A DNA stretch of 64,000 bases from CAVZBT01 sp963773605 (lineage in GTDB: Bacteria; Acidobacteriota; UBA6911). The DNA lies in contig CAVZBT010000002.1 in assembly GCA_963773605.1 (NCBI GenBank), positions 186,001-250,000 on the forward strand, written 5' to 3'. The translations under genes and the position numbers were made by a program. Below, piece after piece: positions 16,882 through 26,619 of the stretch (within the stretch, counting starts at the first letter, position 1; every line of letters begins with the position of its first letter). The notes beneath the pieces were generated by a model. It had not been told where the DNA came from, searched no databases, and was given only the letters and a program-made list of their open reading frames with translations.

Positions 16882-19800
16882 TTAATCCAGAGGCACGCGG
16901 ATCTTAAGGCTCACCCCGCGTCCCGGGAGCGTCTCGAGCGAGAGCTCTCCGCCGAGTAGCCTCGCCCGTTCCTCCATGCTGATCAGCCCCAGTCCGCCTT
17001 TACCTTGGACTGCTTGGGCATCGAACCCAATTCCATGATCCCGAATCGACAGCGATACCTCCTTCGGGCCTCCGGTCAGGGTGATTTCCCCGGTCGTCTT
17101 GCCGGCGTGCTTGGCGATGTTGCGCAAGGCTTCCTGAGCGATGCGATAAAGAGAGCTCGCAACCCCCGTTGAGATTCGCGCCGGCACTTTGCGAGCTGTG
17201 AATGTGAGCGGAATTCCCTCGCGCTCGGAAAACTCGGAACAGAAGGAGCGCAGTGCGACCGAGAGGCCGAGATGATCGAGCGTCGACGGATGGAGTTCGT
17301 ACGCGATCCTGCGGAGATCGTTGGAAAGGGCGGCGACCTCGTCGCGGATGCTCAACAGCCGCTGCTTTCCGTCTGTCAGATCGGAAGGGAGTTGCCCTTC
17401 GAGTGTCTCCACGTCAAACTGCAACTTGGCTACCTTCTGGCTCAAGTCGTCATGCAGCTCCCTGGAAACCCGGCGGCGCTCTTCCTCTTGGGTGTTCAGC
17501 AGATTCGCTGTCAAGGCGCGCAGTTCTTCACGGGTCCGGACCAGGACCGCTTCGCTGGAGTTCAGGGCCGATTGGGCCCGCTCTCTCTCCAGCGCTTCCA
17601 TTCGCAAACTCTCCGCCGTCCTCTCCAGTTCCACAGCGCCTTCCTGCACGGTGTGCTTCAGCCGTTCCTGTTCTTTGAGCTGAACGCGTTCTGCCCGCCT
17701 CTGGGCGGTAACGTCCTCGACGGCCAGGAGGATCTGATGCTCCCCATCAGGCTGGACCGGGCGTGCAGTGATCAGGACCGTCCTCCTGCCCAACTCGGGA
17801 AACTCCTGCTCGAATTCGAGGGCATCGACGGATCCCTGGTCCGCTGAGAGCCGCTCCAGAGCAGCTCTCAGGCCAGGCAGGTTCCACCGTGCGTCGCTTA
17901 TCTCGTGCAAAAACCGATTCTCAACGTCGGCGGGCTGCAGGCGATACGAGTGCAAGAAGGCGCGGTTCGCCATGCGGACCTGCAAATTGCTGCTCAGCAC
18001 CAGATAAGGCGTCTGAACAGACTGTACCACCGACTCGGCAAACTGGCGCGCAGCCTCGGCTGCGATATGCGCGCGCCGCTCCTGGTCGATGTCCACCAGG
18101 ACCAGGACGGCGCCGTCGATCCGGTTGTCGGTCGTCCGGTAAGGCCGAACACGCAGCATGTGCCAGCGTCCATGGCGATCCTGCAACTCCATTTCTTCGG
18201 GATTCAGTGTCTCGAGCACCCGCCGCACCATCGGCTCCAGATCCTCCATACTGAGAGGCGTCCGAATATCCCCCATCGGCCGGCCGATGTCGCTGGGTCG
18301 GAAATTCAGGAAGCGCTCGGCCGATGTCGTAAGTCGTTTGATGCAGAGGTCGCGGTCGATCATCAGTATCGGCATCGACGCACTTGTCAGAATATTTGCC
18401 AGGTCGTCGCTGAGCCGGCTCAGTTCCCGATTCCGATTCTCCATCTCCTCGTTGATGGTGTTCAGTTCCTCAATGCTGGACTGCAGCTCTTCCTTCGAAG
18501 TCTCCAGTTCCTCGTTGATGCTCTGCAGTTCCTCGTTGCTCGATTGTATTTCTTCGCTCGCGGCGGTGAGATCCTGGTTGGCCGCATCACGCTCGTCGAT
18601 GATGGCTTGGAGCCGTTGACTCGTGAGGATCAGTTCTCGCCGGAGCCGCTCTACCTCGGCCGGGCCGGACTTGGACTCACCACGCACTCGCTTTCTTCCA
18701 GGCCGCGCAGGCGATGGGGACACCCCGTTGACCGGGCGATCGAAGAACAGGACGAGAAAGCAACCGTCCTGCTTGGTTGAGCCCGAAATGCGACGTACCT
18801 CCAACCCGACACCGTCGATTACGCCGCCTTCCTTCTCTCGCCAGGCCGCTGATCGGACCGGGCCATCCTCGTGCTTTGCCCTTGTCAGGAGTGCACGCAA
18901 CTCGCTCCGAATGCTCTCCCGCACCATTTTCAGGAGTCCAAGTGTCGCTCGTCCCGGAGCGAGTTGCAGATAGGGACTGGTATCCCCACGCGAGTGGAGG
19001 ATCTCGAGGCTTTCGTTCACTATCACCCAGGCCGGTCCGTGTTCGGTCAAAACGATGCGCTCGGCCGCTTTTTCAAGTTCCACCTCGAATGGCCTCTCCC
19101 TCGGGATTGATGGCATGTAGGCGATACTTGCCTCCTGTTCGCGGGCAACACCGCCGCCCATCAACTCCGTGCCCACCTGGGCACCACCAGCCTTCTTGGC
19201 GAAAAGCTTATGCTGTTTGTCTCCGACCGAGAACAGGTCCGGGAAGTCACGCAAGGACTCCGATTGGCCCAGCATCAGGTACCCGTCAGGCTGCAGCGCG
19301 TAGTGAAATGTGGTGGCCACCCGCCGCTGCAAAGCAGGCTCGAGATAGATCAGGACGTTCCGGCAGCTGATCAGGTCGAGGCGAGTAAACGGCGGGTCGA
19401 CGCACACGTTCTGGCGCGCGAAAACGCACATCTCGCGAACCGATTTTACGATCTGCCAGCCGTTCTCTACGTGCATGAAAAAGCGCGCCCGCAGTTCAGG
19501 AGAAACATTGGCTAATTGGCTCTCCGAGTAGGTTGCGCTCCGAGCAATCGCAATCGCCCGCTCGCTGAGGTCGGTGCCGAAGATCTGGCAGGGTAACGGG
19601 GTGGGAAGCCCGCTCATCGATTCGACCAGGCACATCGCGATCGAGTAGACCTCCTCTCCCGTCGAACATCCGGGTACCCAGACACGCACAGGCCGTTCGC
19701 TCGACCGGCCGTGCAGCAGTCGGGGCAGAATTTCGTTTTCGAAGGCCTGGAGAGTTCCGGGATCGCGGAAGAAACCGGTGGTATGGATTAGAATGTCATC

Positions 19801-20750
19801 ATACAAGGCCGGCAGTTCCGAAGGATTTGAATCGAGATAAGAAATGTAGGTCTCGAGATCCTCGTAGCGCTGGAGCATCATCCGACGAGTGATGCGTCGC
19901 CAGATGGTGCCGCGCTTGTATCCGCGAAAATCGACTCCAGTGCGCCTTCCGCAAGAGGGCGAAGATCCGGTTCAGTTGAGACTCGTTCCCGGGTTCCTTC
20001 CGTTGAACGACCGCAGGAGCGCGTTCGATAGGAGTGAGGTGCCGGCTGATCCTCCCCAACTCACCGGCAATCTCTTCCGGGGAGAGAATCAGGTCCACGG
20101 TTCCAGCCGCAATAGCTCCTCGCGGCATGTCAGGATGTTTTGCCGAATTCTCGCTCTGAACGATGGCGATGCCACCCTCCCCTCGAATCGCTTGCAGGCC
20201 CAAAGCCCCATCCGAGTCCGCACCGGAAAGGACCACGCCAATCGCCACTCGCCTTCCGGTCCGCTGCCAGGGAGCGGAAGAAATGGTCGATCGGCCGTGG
20301 CGCCCCACGCTCCCCCGGGCGAGGCTCGAGTTCCAGGGTGACGCGCGCAATGCTCATGAGAGTATTGGGCGGGATTACATAAACGTGGTTGGGCTGTACC
20401 GAGGTGCCGTGCTGGACCTCCGTGACAGGCATCGCAGTCGCGCGCGACAACAACGAGGCCAGCATGCTCGGGTGCTGCGGAGCGAGGTGCTGGACAAAAA
20501 CAAAGGCCATCCCGGTATCTGCGGGCAGGTGCTGCAGGAGCCGCGTGAACGCCTCGAGCCCTCCGGCAGAGGCGCCGATGCCAACAACGGGGAACGACGG
20601 CATTAGCCCCGGGCCATCCTCTTCCGTGTCCGGCGTGCGGTCATCCTGCAAACCCGTTGTCACCCCATCATCCATACTCGAGGGGTCCGGTGTCGGCCCG
20701 CAGGCGCGTGCGCCGGACGCACCCGCCGAGCAATCCTTGTTCTCTGTCAT
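16882..20750 (-). CDS. CheB-CheR-PAS-histidine kinase hybrid, frameshifted
   Basis: About 1290 residues. The N-terminal CheB methylesterase has FPVVGIGASAGGLEAF (nucleophile Ser), HLAPQHPSML (His) and SGADSDGALG (Asp). CheR methyltransferase follows with GYKRGTIWRRITRRM, SAM-binding RVWVPGCSTGEEVYSIAM and DLISCRNVLIYL. A long coiled coil (SNEELQSINEELETSKEELQ) leads to two PAS-like domains and a HisKA_3/HATPase module with phospho-His in RELHDDLSQ, N-box LRNIAKHAGKT and G-box GGLGLISMEERA. No membrane segment is seen. Indels near 20285 (within CheB) and 19930 (CheB/CheR junction) split the frame, but the CheR FRGYK-type motif continues at once in the next frame. The chemotaxis-type domains probably act in signalling, because no MCP or flagellar gene is nearby. 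The NarL partner follows directly. Confidence 0.87.
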
Positions 20751-20961
20751 CAGAGCCTTGCTCCAGATAAATCCAAATTGGGTCGGGACATAGGCAAATC
20801 ATGCATCCAGGCCGCGTGGTGAGTCAATCAAAGCGTCGGCACGCGTCCTTTTGAGGGGCCCTTTTCGCGTTTGTAACGCACCAACTCGGTGAGATAAACC
20901 GATTGCAGCCAGCCAGATCCCGCCGTGCCGCACCCTCAACAACCGGCGCCAGACTCTGCGA
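20751..20961. other. Intergenic between divergent units
   Basis: Short frames here show no protein-like sequence. The upstream region of the CheB-CheR hybrid lies here, back to back with cassette copy 3. Confidence 0.4.
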
Positions 20962-21026
20962 TGAGCAATTTTGACCAGACGTTTGAGCACTACTGAACTG
21001 ACAGGCGAATTTCCCCAAGGGACAAT
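20962..21026 (+). promoter_or_regulatory. Stress promoter cassette, copy 3 (to secreted protein at 21354)
   Basis: TGAGCAATTTTGACC and TGAGCACTACTGAAC 22 bp apart, -35 CTGACA, 17-bp spacer, -10 GACAAT (weaker than most). The next start codon is 327 nt downstream, the longest leader in the set, and I see no gene within that leader. Confidence 0.75.
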
Positions 21027-21353
21027 TCCAACCAGTTGCGACGTAAGGCGTTTCTCCGCCACTTGCACCAGATCGTGCTGGCCAACGTCAGCACGGCACG
21101 GCAATGGGGCCGAGCTGCACCACCGGACCTTGCGGGGCCTCCCTGCCATGGTCAGAGGCCGGCTGGGCCACTGGGGCCGTAAAGATACCCGGTCGCGAAG
21201 CGTTTGAGAGGGGGTTTCATGATGAACCGAGCCGGGACAATTCACGAGTGCCCATCAGAGTAGACAGAGACACACGGCTCGCGTCGAGCTTACCGGGCGG
21301 CGCTGACGAATCGGCGCCCTGCACACCGTAAAGAGTGTCCGAAGGAGGACCAA

Positions 21354-22043
21354 ATGTTCAGCACCAGAAGCCTCATGATTGCAGTTTCTTTGGCTGCGCT
21401 TTCCCTTCCTCTGATCTATGCGCAAGATCTTTCAAAGTACCGGGAGTTTCAACTTGGCATGGATTTGTCCGCAGTGGCCAAACAGGCAGGTATGAAACCC
21501 TCCGACGCGAGGGAGATCCACCAGAGACCGGCGGTGATTCAAGAACTGGAATGGCGGCCGCGGGGCTCGCTCAGTTCCTCGGCTGAAAAGGACCCGGTTA
21601 AGGTAATCCTCTTCGGCTTCTACAATGGCCAGCTCTATCGAATTGTGGTCAACTATGATCAGGACCGGACCGAAGGGCTGACCGGTGAGGACATGATCGC
21701 GCCCATTTCGGCGAAGTACGGGACGCCCACCATGCCTCTGGCGAAGATCATCAGCTCCTCTTCGTCGCAGGTCTATAGCGACAGCGAAAAGGTCATGGCG
21801 CGTTGGGAAGACCCGCAGTACTCGCTCAATCTTTTCCGTTTCTCTTACCAGCCCACGTTTGGCCTGCTGCTCTTTTCCAAACGGCTGGATACCCTGGCCC
21901 AAGTGGCCATTGTTGAGGCGATCCGTCTGAACGAGCAAGAGGCACCCCAACGAGAGATTGAACGACAGAAGGTGCAAGATGAGGAGAAGCGTGCGGCGGG
22001 ACAGAAAGTTCGGCCAGCGAACAAGGCCAATTTTCGCCCCTGA
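21354..22043 (+). CDS. Secreted hypothetical protein
   Basis: 229 aa, intact. The ATG follows GAAGGAGGACCAA. The signal peptide is clear (SLMIAVSLAALSLPLIYAQD). The mature part begins LSKYREFQLGMDLSAVAKQA, followed by alternating strands (VKVILFGFYNGQLYRIVVNY, NLFRFSYQPTFGLLLFSKRL) and a charged C-terminal helix (EAPQREIERQKVQDEEKRAA). The opening FQLGM-L-V-K-G pattern resembles small periplasmic lipoprotein-type domains, but I do not recognise a named family. It is transcribed from cassette copy 3. Confidence 0.8.
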   Translation: MFSTRSLMIAVSLAALSLPLIYAQDLSKYREFQLGMDLSAVAKQAGMKPSDAREIHQRPAVIQELEWRPRGSLSSSAEKDPVKVILFGFYNGQLYRIVVNYDQDRTEGLTGEDMIAPISAKYGTPTMPLAKIISSSSSQVYSDSEKVMARWEDPQYSLNLFRFSYQPTFGLLLFSKRLDTLAQVAIVEAIRLNEQEAPQREIERQKVQDEEKRAAGQKVRPANKANFRP

Positions 22044-22110
22044 TGCATGCGAGGAGGCCAAGGAAGACGATTAGACCCCTGGGCAGACCATTCAACATAG
22101 GACATTGCAG

Positions 22111-23571
22111 ATGGGAAACCACCGCAGGCACGCCCACCACGACTTGAGGGAAATCGCCCGCCGGGCAATGGTGCAGAAGGGATTCCTGCCGGAGTTCTCC
22201 GCGGAAATATGGGCGGAGGTGGAGGCGATGACCCCGGCCGGCCTGTTCCCTGCCGCACGCGACCTGCGCGACCTGCTGTGGTGCTCGATCGACAACGACG
22301 ACTCCCGGGACCTGGACCAGCTCACCATCGCCGAGACGATCGAGGGAGACGGGGTAAAAGTGATGGTGGCCATCGCCGATGTGGACGAGACCGTCCGCAG
22401 GAGTTCCATCGTAGACGGCCACGCCGCAAACAACACGACGTCCGTCTACACCGCTGCCGGCGTATTCCCGATGCTGCCCCCGAGACTCTCCACCGACCTC
22501 ACCTCGCTATCTGAGGGCGAGGATCGGGTCGCCTTGGTGATGGAGATGGTCATCGACCGGGAGGGCGCGCTGGATGGTTCCGACATCTATCGAGCGCTGG
22601 TGCGCAATCACGCCAAGCTGGCCTACAAGCCGATCGCCGCATGGCTCGAGGGAACGGGGCCGGCACCGGCAAAGCTCGACGCGGTGCCCGGACTGGGCGA
22701 GAGGGTGCACTTGCAGGACAGGGCGGCACAGCGGCTGCAGGAGCTGAGATATCGCCACGGCGCCTTGAGCCTGCAAACCGAGGAAGCGCGGCCGGTCTTC
22801 GAAGGTGAAACGCTCACTGGGCTCGAGGCCGAGCGTCACAGCCGGGCGAACCAGCTCATCGAGAACCTTATGATTGCCGGCAACGAGGTCGCCGTGCGGT
22901 ACCTGCGCGAAAAGGGGTTCCCCTCGGTGCGTCGGGTGCTGCGTTCGCCCGACCGATGGGGGAGGATCGTCGAGTTAGCGGCCGGCTACCACGAGGCCCT
23001 GCCTCCAGAGCCCGACTCGCGCGCCCTGCAGGAGTTCCTGACAAGAAGGCAGGCCGCCGATCCAACCGGGTTCGCCGACCTTTCGCTGACCATCGTAAAG
23101 CTGATGGGCAAGGGGGAGTACGTGCCGGTCTTCCCGGGCGCCGACGTCGGCGGTCACTTCGGTCTGGCCGTCAGCGACTACACCCACTCCACAGCGCCCA
23201 ACCGACGCTACCCGGATCTCGTCACTCAGCGCCTTCTCAAGGCCGCAATGGCGGGTCAACAGCCGCCCTACACGCGTGAGGAATTGGTAAGCCTCGCACA
23301 ACACTGCACCACAATGGAGGATGCCGCCAACAAGGTCGAGAGGCAGGTCATGAAGTCGGCGGCGGCGCTCCTGCTGGAGCACCGCCGGGGCGAGAGCTTC
23401 GAAGCCCTGGTTACCGGGGCCTCCCCAAAGGGCACGTGGGTTCGCATCTTCGCCCCGCCGGTCGAGGGCCGCTTGGTGCAAGGGTTTGCCGGACTGGACG
23501 TGGGCGACCGGGTGAAGGTGAAACTCGTCGGCGCCGACGTGGAGCGAGGCTTCATCGACTTCTCGCGCTAA
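22111..23571 (+). CDS. RNB-domain ribonuclease (RNase II/R family)
   Basis: 486 aa, intact; 3'-5' exoribonuclease catalytic domain. The metal-binding motif is DNDDSRDLDQL (about residues 66-76), and the second family signature is HSTAPNRRYPDLVTQRLL (about residues 357-374). There are no recognisable N-terminal cold-shock domains, and the C-terminus has only a short OB-like strand region (GTWVRIFAPPVEGRLVQGF), so it is a compact RNB protein and not full-length RNase R. The ATG at 22111 is chosen; a TTG two codons earlier is possible. It starts 67 bp after the secreted protein and may be read from the same promoter. Confidence 0.9.
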   Translation: MGNHRRHAHHDLREIARRAMVQKGFLPEFSAEIWAEVEAMTPAGLFPAARDLRDLLWCSIDNDDSRDLDQLTIAETIEGDGVKVMVAIADVDETVRRSSIVDGHAANNTTSVYTAAGVFPMLPPRLSTDLTSLSEGEDRVALVMEMVIDREGALDGSDIYRALVRNHAKLAYKPIAAWLEGTGPAPAKLDAVPGLGERVHLQDRAAQRLQELRYRHGALSLQTEEARPVFEGETLTGLEAERHSRANQLIENLMIAGNEVAVRYLREKGFPSVRRVLRSPDRWGRIVELAAGYHEALPPEPDSRALQEFLTRRQAADPTGFADLSLTIVKLMGKGEYVPVFPGADVGGHFGLAVSDYTHSTAPNRRYPDLVTQRLLKAAMAGQQPPYTREELVSLAQHCTTMEDAANKVERQVMKSAAALLLEHRRGESFEALVTGASPKGTWVRIFAPPVEGRLVQGFAGLDVGDRVKVKLVGADVERGFIDFSR

Positions 23572-23640
23572 GTCGCGATACGCATGCGTCGTGGACTATT
23601 GGTCGCTGGCCCGCACACTCCGGGCTTGCGTCCGCACCAT

Positions 23641-24087
23641 TTATTCCACACCTTTCGTAGTCCGGCCGGGCGACGCCGGACGATTCACTTGAAAATATTG
23701 TCGAACCTTCGCCGCAATCTGACGATCGGTCATCTTGTCTACCGTTTCCACACCGACGATGCGCCCCCCGAGGTTGTTTTTCTCGAGACGCTTCTTCAGC
23801 TCGCCCTTGGCCTCGCCGGGACCCAGGATCAGGATAGCTTCGGAATCACGAGTACACGCAATTATCGCATCGTAGTAAATGTTGAGATGCCCCGTAAACT
23901 CCCTCTCGCGGCTGTCGTCTGCCGGAACTTGCAGTGCTTCATGCGGCCCCCTGAGAGGTGAACCACCAGACCGGCGAAGCTGTTTTTCCACCTTTGATAC
24001 TATTAGTTTCATTTCCTCATCTTTGTCCGTGACCACTACGATCACAGCCTTCCTGTGGTCCATCCACAATCCCACTCTTGTGCGCAT
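23641..24087 (-). CDS. Translational-machinery/release-factor-like stress protein
   Basis: 148 aa. The ATG at 24087 follows GAAGGAGAAGCCG. The sequence MRTRVGLWMDHRKAVIVVV, the central YYDAIIACTRDSEAILILGP, and GRIVGVETVDKMTDRQIAAK match small proteins annotated as translational machinery proteins, which carry an eRF1/Pelota-like domain (start xxAVVWIDHxEA, end VVGVETVDHPTDGQ). The exact role in bacteria is unknown; relatives occur near stress and host-attachment genes. Cassette copy 4 lies upstream with a 270-nt leader. Confidence 0.7.
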   Translation of the reverse strand: MRTRVGLWMDHRKAVIVVVTDKDEEMKLIVSKVEKQLRRSGGSPLRGPHEALQVPADDSREREFTGHLNIYYDAIIACTRDSEAILILGPGEAKGELKKRLEKNNLGGRIVGVETVDKMTDRQIAAKVRQYFQVNRPASPGRTTKGVE

Positions 24088-24357
24088 CGGCTTCTCCTTC
24101 GTTATGAGGTCCACTGAGGGCCTGTAGACGTTGTTCATTGACAGGCCTTGCCTTCCCCGCCTTGGCCGCGTTGCCGGGGTCCCCTCGTGTGGCTGGCGCA
24201 TAAGGCGGTGCCGCACACTCTCGTGCCCCACGAATCGGTCATCCGAAAGGATGGCACACCACACCATTCTTGATATTCAAGTACGTTCCGCAACGGTCGT
24301 CTTCGTGATCTTGACTATGGCATCGCACCCCATATACGCACTCGGTGGGCACGATCC

Positions 24358-24423
24358 TTATTACGCTCCGGGCAGTCCGGGTGTCAGTTCATAATTGCTC
24401 GCACGCCTGGTCAATATTGCTCA
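24358..24423 (-). promoter_or_regulatory. Stress promoter cassette, copy 4 (to translational-machinery-like protein)
   Basis: Minus strand: TGAGCAATATTGACC, then a degenerate second repeat CGAGCAATTATGAAC, -35 CTGACA, 18-bp spacer, -10 TAATAA. Confidence 0.75.
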
Positions 24424-24454
24424 TCCCGGGCGGCGGTCGACGCTTCGTGCCGAA

Positions 24455-24581
24455 TTAATCCCGCAGGGACAGTTGCCTTGTTCCCCTTCGGGTGTTCGAG
24501 CCTTAAGTCTTGAAGGCGGCTTTTAATAACTTAACCTCCAGGACTCAAAGGCTCGAAGACTCCAAGCATAATAGACTCCCG
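24455..24581. repeat. Dispersed repeat, family C, copy 1
   Basis: It starts at ATCCCGCAGGGACAG and includes GGCGGCTTTTAATAACTTAA, CCAGGACTCAAAGGCTCGAA and GACTCCA. A second copy is at 32653-32780. Both copies sit within 35 bp of a stress promoter cassette. Non-coding. The rest of 24582-24715 shows no gene and presumably carries the promoter of the Crp gene at 24716. Confidence 0.65.
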
Positions 24582-24715
24582 GAACTGTCGAACTCTGTGA
24601 GTCCTCCGGCAAAGCCGCTTCCCGCTGCGGGCCCGTTATCTATTTGATTACTATGCCCCTTTTAGCATAAAATAACGCCGTCCTTGTACCCCGCGGCAGG
24701 TAGACGGAGGTAGTT

Positions 24716-25431
24716 TTGTCGGATAAGAAGAGCCAGACTGTCGATTGGGAAGCCGTCCTCACCGGCATCTTCCGCGGGAAGACCGTTATGGAATACGGAA
24801 CGAACCGCAACATCTTCCGGCAAGGCGCAACCCGCGGATTCCGTGTTCTACCTCCGGCGAGGCAAGGTGAAGCTCACGGTTACATCCCAACAGGGCAAGG
24901 AAGCGATCGTCGCCATTCTGGGCGCCGGTGAGTTCTTCGGCGAGGGATGCCTCGCCGGTCAAGCCGTTGCGCATGGCGACGGCCGTCGCCATGACCGATT
25001 GCACTCTCGACAGGATTGAGAAGTCGCTGATGGCGCGCATGCTTCACGAACAGCACGACGTCTCGGAATTGTTTGTCACGCATCTGCTTTCGCGCAACAT
25101 CCGATACGAAGCGGATCTCGTCGACCAGCTTTTCAACTCAAGCGAGAAGCGGCTGGCTCGGATTCTCTTGCTGCTTGCCCATTTTGGCAAGGAAAGCAGA
25201 GCCGAACCTGTCCTTCCCAGGGTCAGTCAGGATGACCTGGCACAAATGGTCGGCACAACCCGGTCGCGGGTCAGTCATTTCATGAATAAGTTCAGGAAGC
25301 TTGGCTTTATCGATTACGACGACGGCGGATTGACGGTCCACAGTGGCCTCCTCAGCGTAGTCCTGCACGATGGGATCGATGTAGAAACCTCGATAATCTC
25401 GACAGGCCCCACCCGTAGTTCCCTCAACTGA
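24716..25431 (+). CDS. Crp/Fnr family transcriptional regulator, frameshifted
   Basis: Paralogue of the regulators at 13608-14265 and 25605-26261. The TTG at 24716 follows GGAGGTAGTT, and the N-terminus (SDKKSQTVDWEAVLTGIFRG) aligns with theirs. Two indels, near 24830 (after NIFRQG) and near 24965 (within LAGQ-LRMAT), break the effector domain. The remainder is intact: HDVSELFVTHLLSRNIRYEA, then HTH DDLAQMVGTTRSRVSHFMNK. The C-terminus runs 19 residues past the usual end (GLLSVVLHD) because the stop present in the paralogues is absent here. It lies just upstream of cassette copy 5, which drives the next paralogue. Confidence 0.8.
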
Positions 25432-25437
25432 CCTGGA

Positions 25438-25503
25438 TGAGCAATTTCGACCAGACGACTGTGCAGTATTGAACAGACATGCGGATTACTCCAGTGGTAC
25501 AAG
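25438..25503 (+). promoter_or_regulatory. Stress promoter cassette, copy 5 (to Crp/Fnr regulator)
   Basis: TGAGCAATTTCGACC and TGTGCAGTATTGAAC 22 bp apart, -35 CAGACA, 18-bp spacer, -10 TACAAG. Start codon at 25605, 101 nt on. The leader at 25511-25546 contains the CCTCGAG and GATCCGGTGGGA blocks shared with other copies. Confidence 0.78.
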
Positions 25504-25604
25504 GAGTGCGCCCCTCGAGGTGTAAGTCGCGATCCGGTGGGACGCGGATCCGATGATTCCTGTCTTTGCTGAGTCTCGCTTTTAGTGAGCAGACGGAGGT
25601 TGTC

Positions 25605-26261
25605 ATGGCGGGCAAGAAGAGCCAGCCTGTGGATTGGGGAGCCTTGCTCGCCGGAATCTCCCACGGGAAAACCCGTGCAGAATACCCCGGCCACAGCAAC
25701 ATCTTCCGGCAAGGACAACCCGCGGATTCCTTGTTTTACCTTCGGCAGGGCAAGGTGAAACTCACGGTTATTTCCAAACAGGGTAAGGAAGCGACCATCG
25801 CCGTCCTGGGGGCCGGCGAGTTCTTCGGCGAGGGATGCCTCGCTGGTCAAGAGTTGCGTATGGCAACGGCTGTCGCCATGACGGAGTGCACTCTCGACAA
25901 GATTGACAAGTCGCTGATGGCGCGCATGCTCCACGAACGGCACCACGTCTCGCAATTGTTTGTCGAACATCTGCTTTCACGAAACATCCGATACGAAGCG
26001 GATCTCGTCGACCAGTTTTTCGCCTCAAGCGAGAAGCGTCTGGCCCAGATCCTCTTACTGCTCGCGCATTACGGCGAGGAAAGCAGAGCCGAAACCGTAC
26101 TCCCCAGAGTCAATCGGGATACCTTGGCACAAATGGTCGGCACGACCCGGTCGCGGGTCACTCGTTTTATGACAAAGTTCAGCAAGCTTGGCTTTATCGA
26201 CTACGACGGCGGCGGGTTGACCGTCCACAATGGGCTCCTCAGCATAGTCCTGCACGATTAG
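25605..26261 (+). CDS. Crp/Fnr family transcriptional regulator
   Basis: 218 aa, the one intact copy of the three. The ATG at 25605 follows GGAGGTTGTC. Effector domain: NIFRQGQPADSLFYLRQGKV, GKEATIAVLGAGEFFGEGCL. Long helix: HHVSQLFVEHLLSRNIRYEA. HTH: DTLAQMVGTTRSRVTRFMTK, then FSKLGFIDYDGGG. No Cys cluster for an Fe-S centre and no clear Arg-Ser pair for cAMP, so the ligand cannot be read. It is the only transcription factor here driven by a cassette copy, which makes it a candidate for feedback control of the regulon. Confidence 0.92.
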   Translation: MAGKKSQPVDWGALLAGISHGKTRAEYPGHSNIFRQGQPADSLFYLRQGKVKLTVISKQGKEATIAVLGAGEFFGEGCLAGQELRMATAVAMTECTLDKIDKSLMARMLHERHHVSQLFVEHLLSRNIRYEADLVDQFFASSEKRLAQILLLLAHYGEESRAETVLPRVNRDTLAQMVGTTRSRVTRFMTKFSKLGFIDYDGGGLTVHNGLLSIVLHD

Positions 26262-26326
26262 AATCGGTGTCGCACCCCGGTAATTTCCGCAAGCCCCACA
26301 ACCGTAGTTTTCCCACCTGACCCGAA

Positions 26327-26391
26327 TGAGCAATATTGACCAGACGTGTGAGCAGTACAGAACTGACACGCGTAGTACCAGGCGGTATAAA
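26327..26391 (+). promoter_or_regulatory. Stress promoter cassette, copy 6 (to OmpA family protein)
   Basis: TGAGCAATATTGACC and TGAGCAGTACAGAAC 22 bp apart, -35 CTGACA, 17-bp spacer, -10 TATAAA. The leader (26397-26440) has CCTCGAG and a GGCCAG/CTGGT hairpin. The remaining leader to 26619 holds no gene. Confidence 0.83.
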
Positions 26392-26619
26392 CACTGTGCC
26401 TCGAGCTGTCGGCCAGAAGCCGGCTGGTAACGCGGCTCCCTTATGTATCACAAGGGGAGTCGCGGGATCATAACCCAAAGAGATAGCCACGTCCAATGCG
26501 GTCGCGAAGCTAATCCTTACTGGCCAGCAACTACACGGCGCTCCAGGCGGCAAAGGGCCGCAAGTTAAGGTTCTTGACTGTGCAGGTCGTGATCTTTAAA
26601 GAAAAGGGATGTGAGAAAA

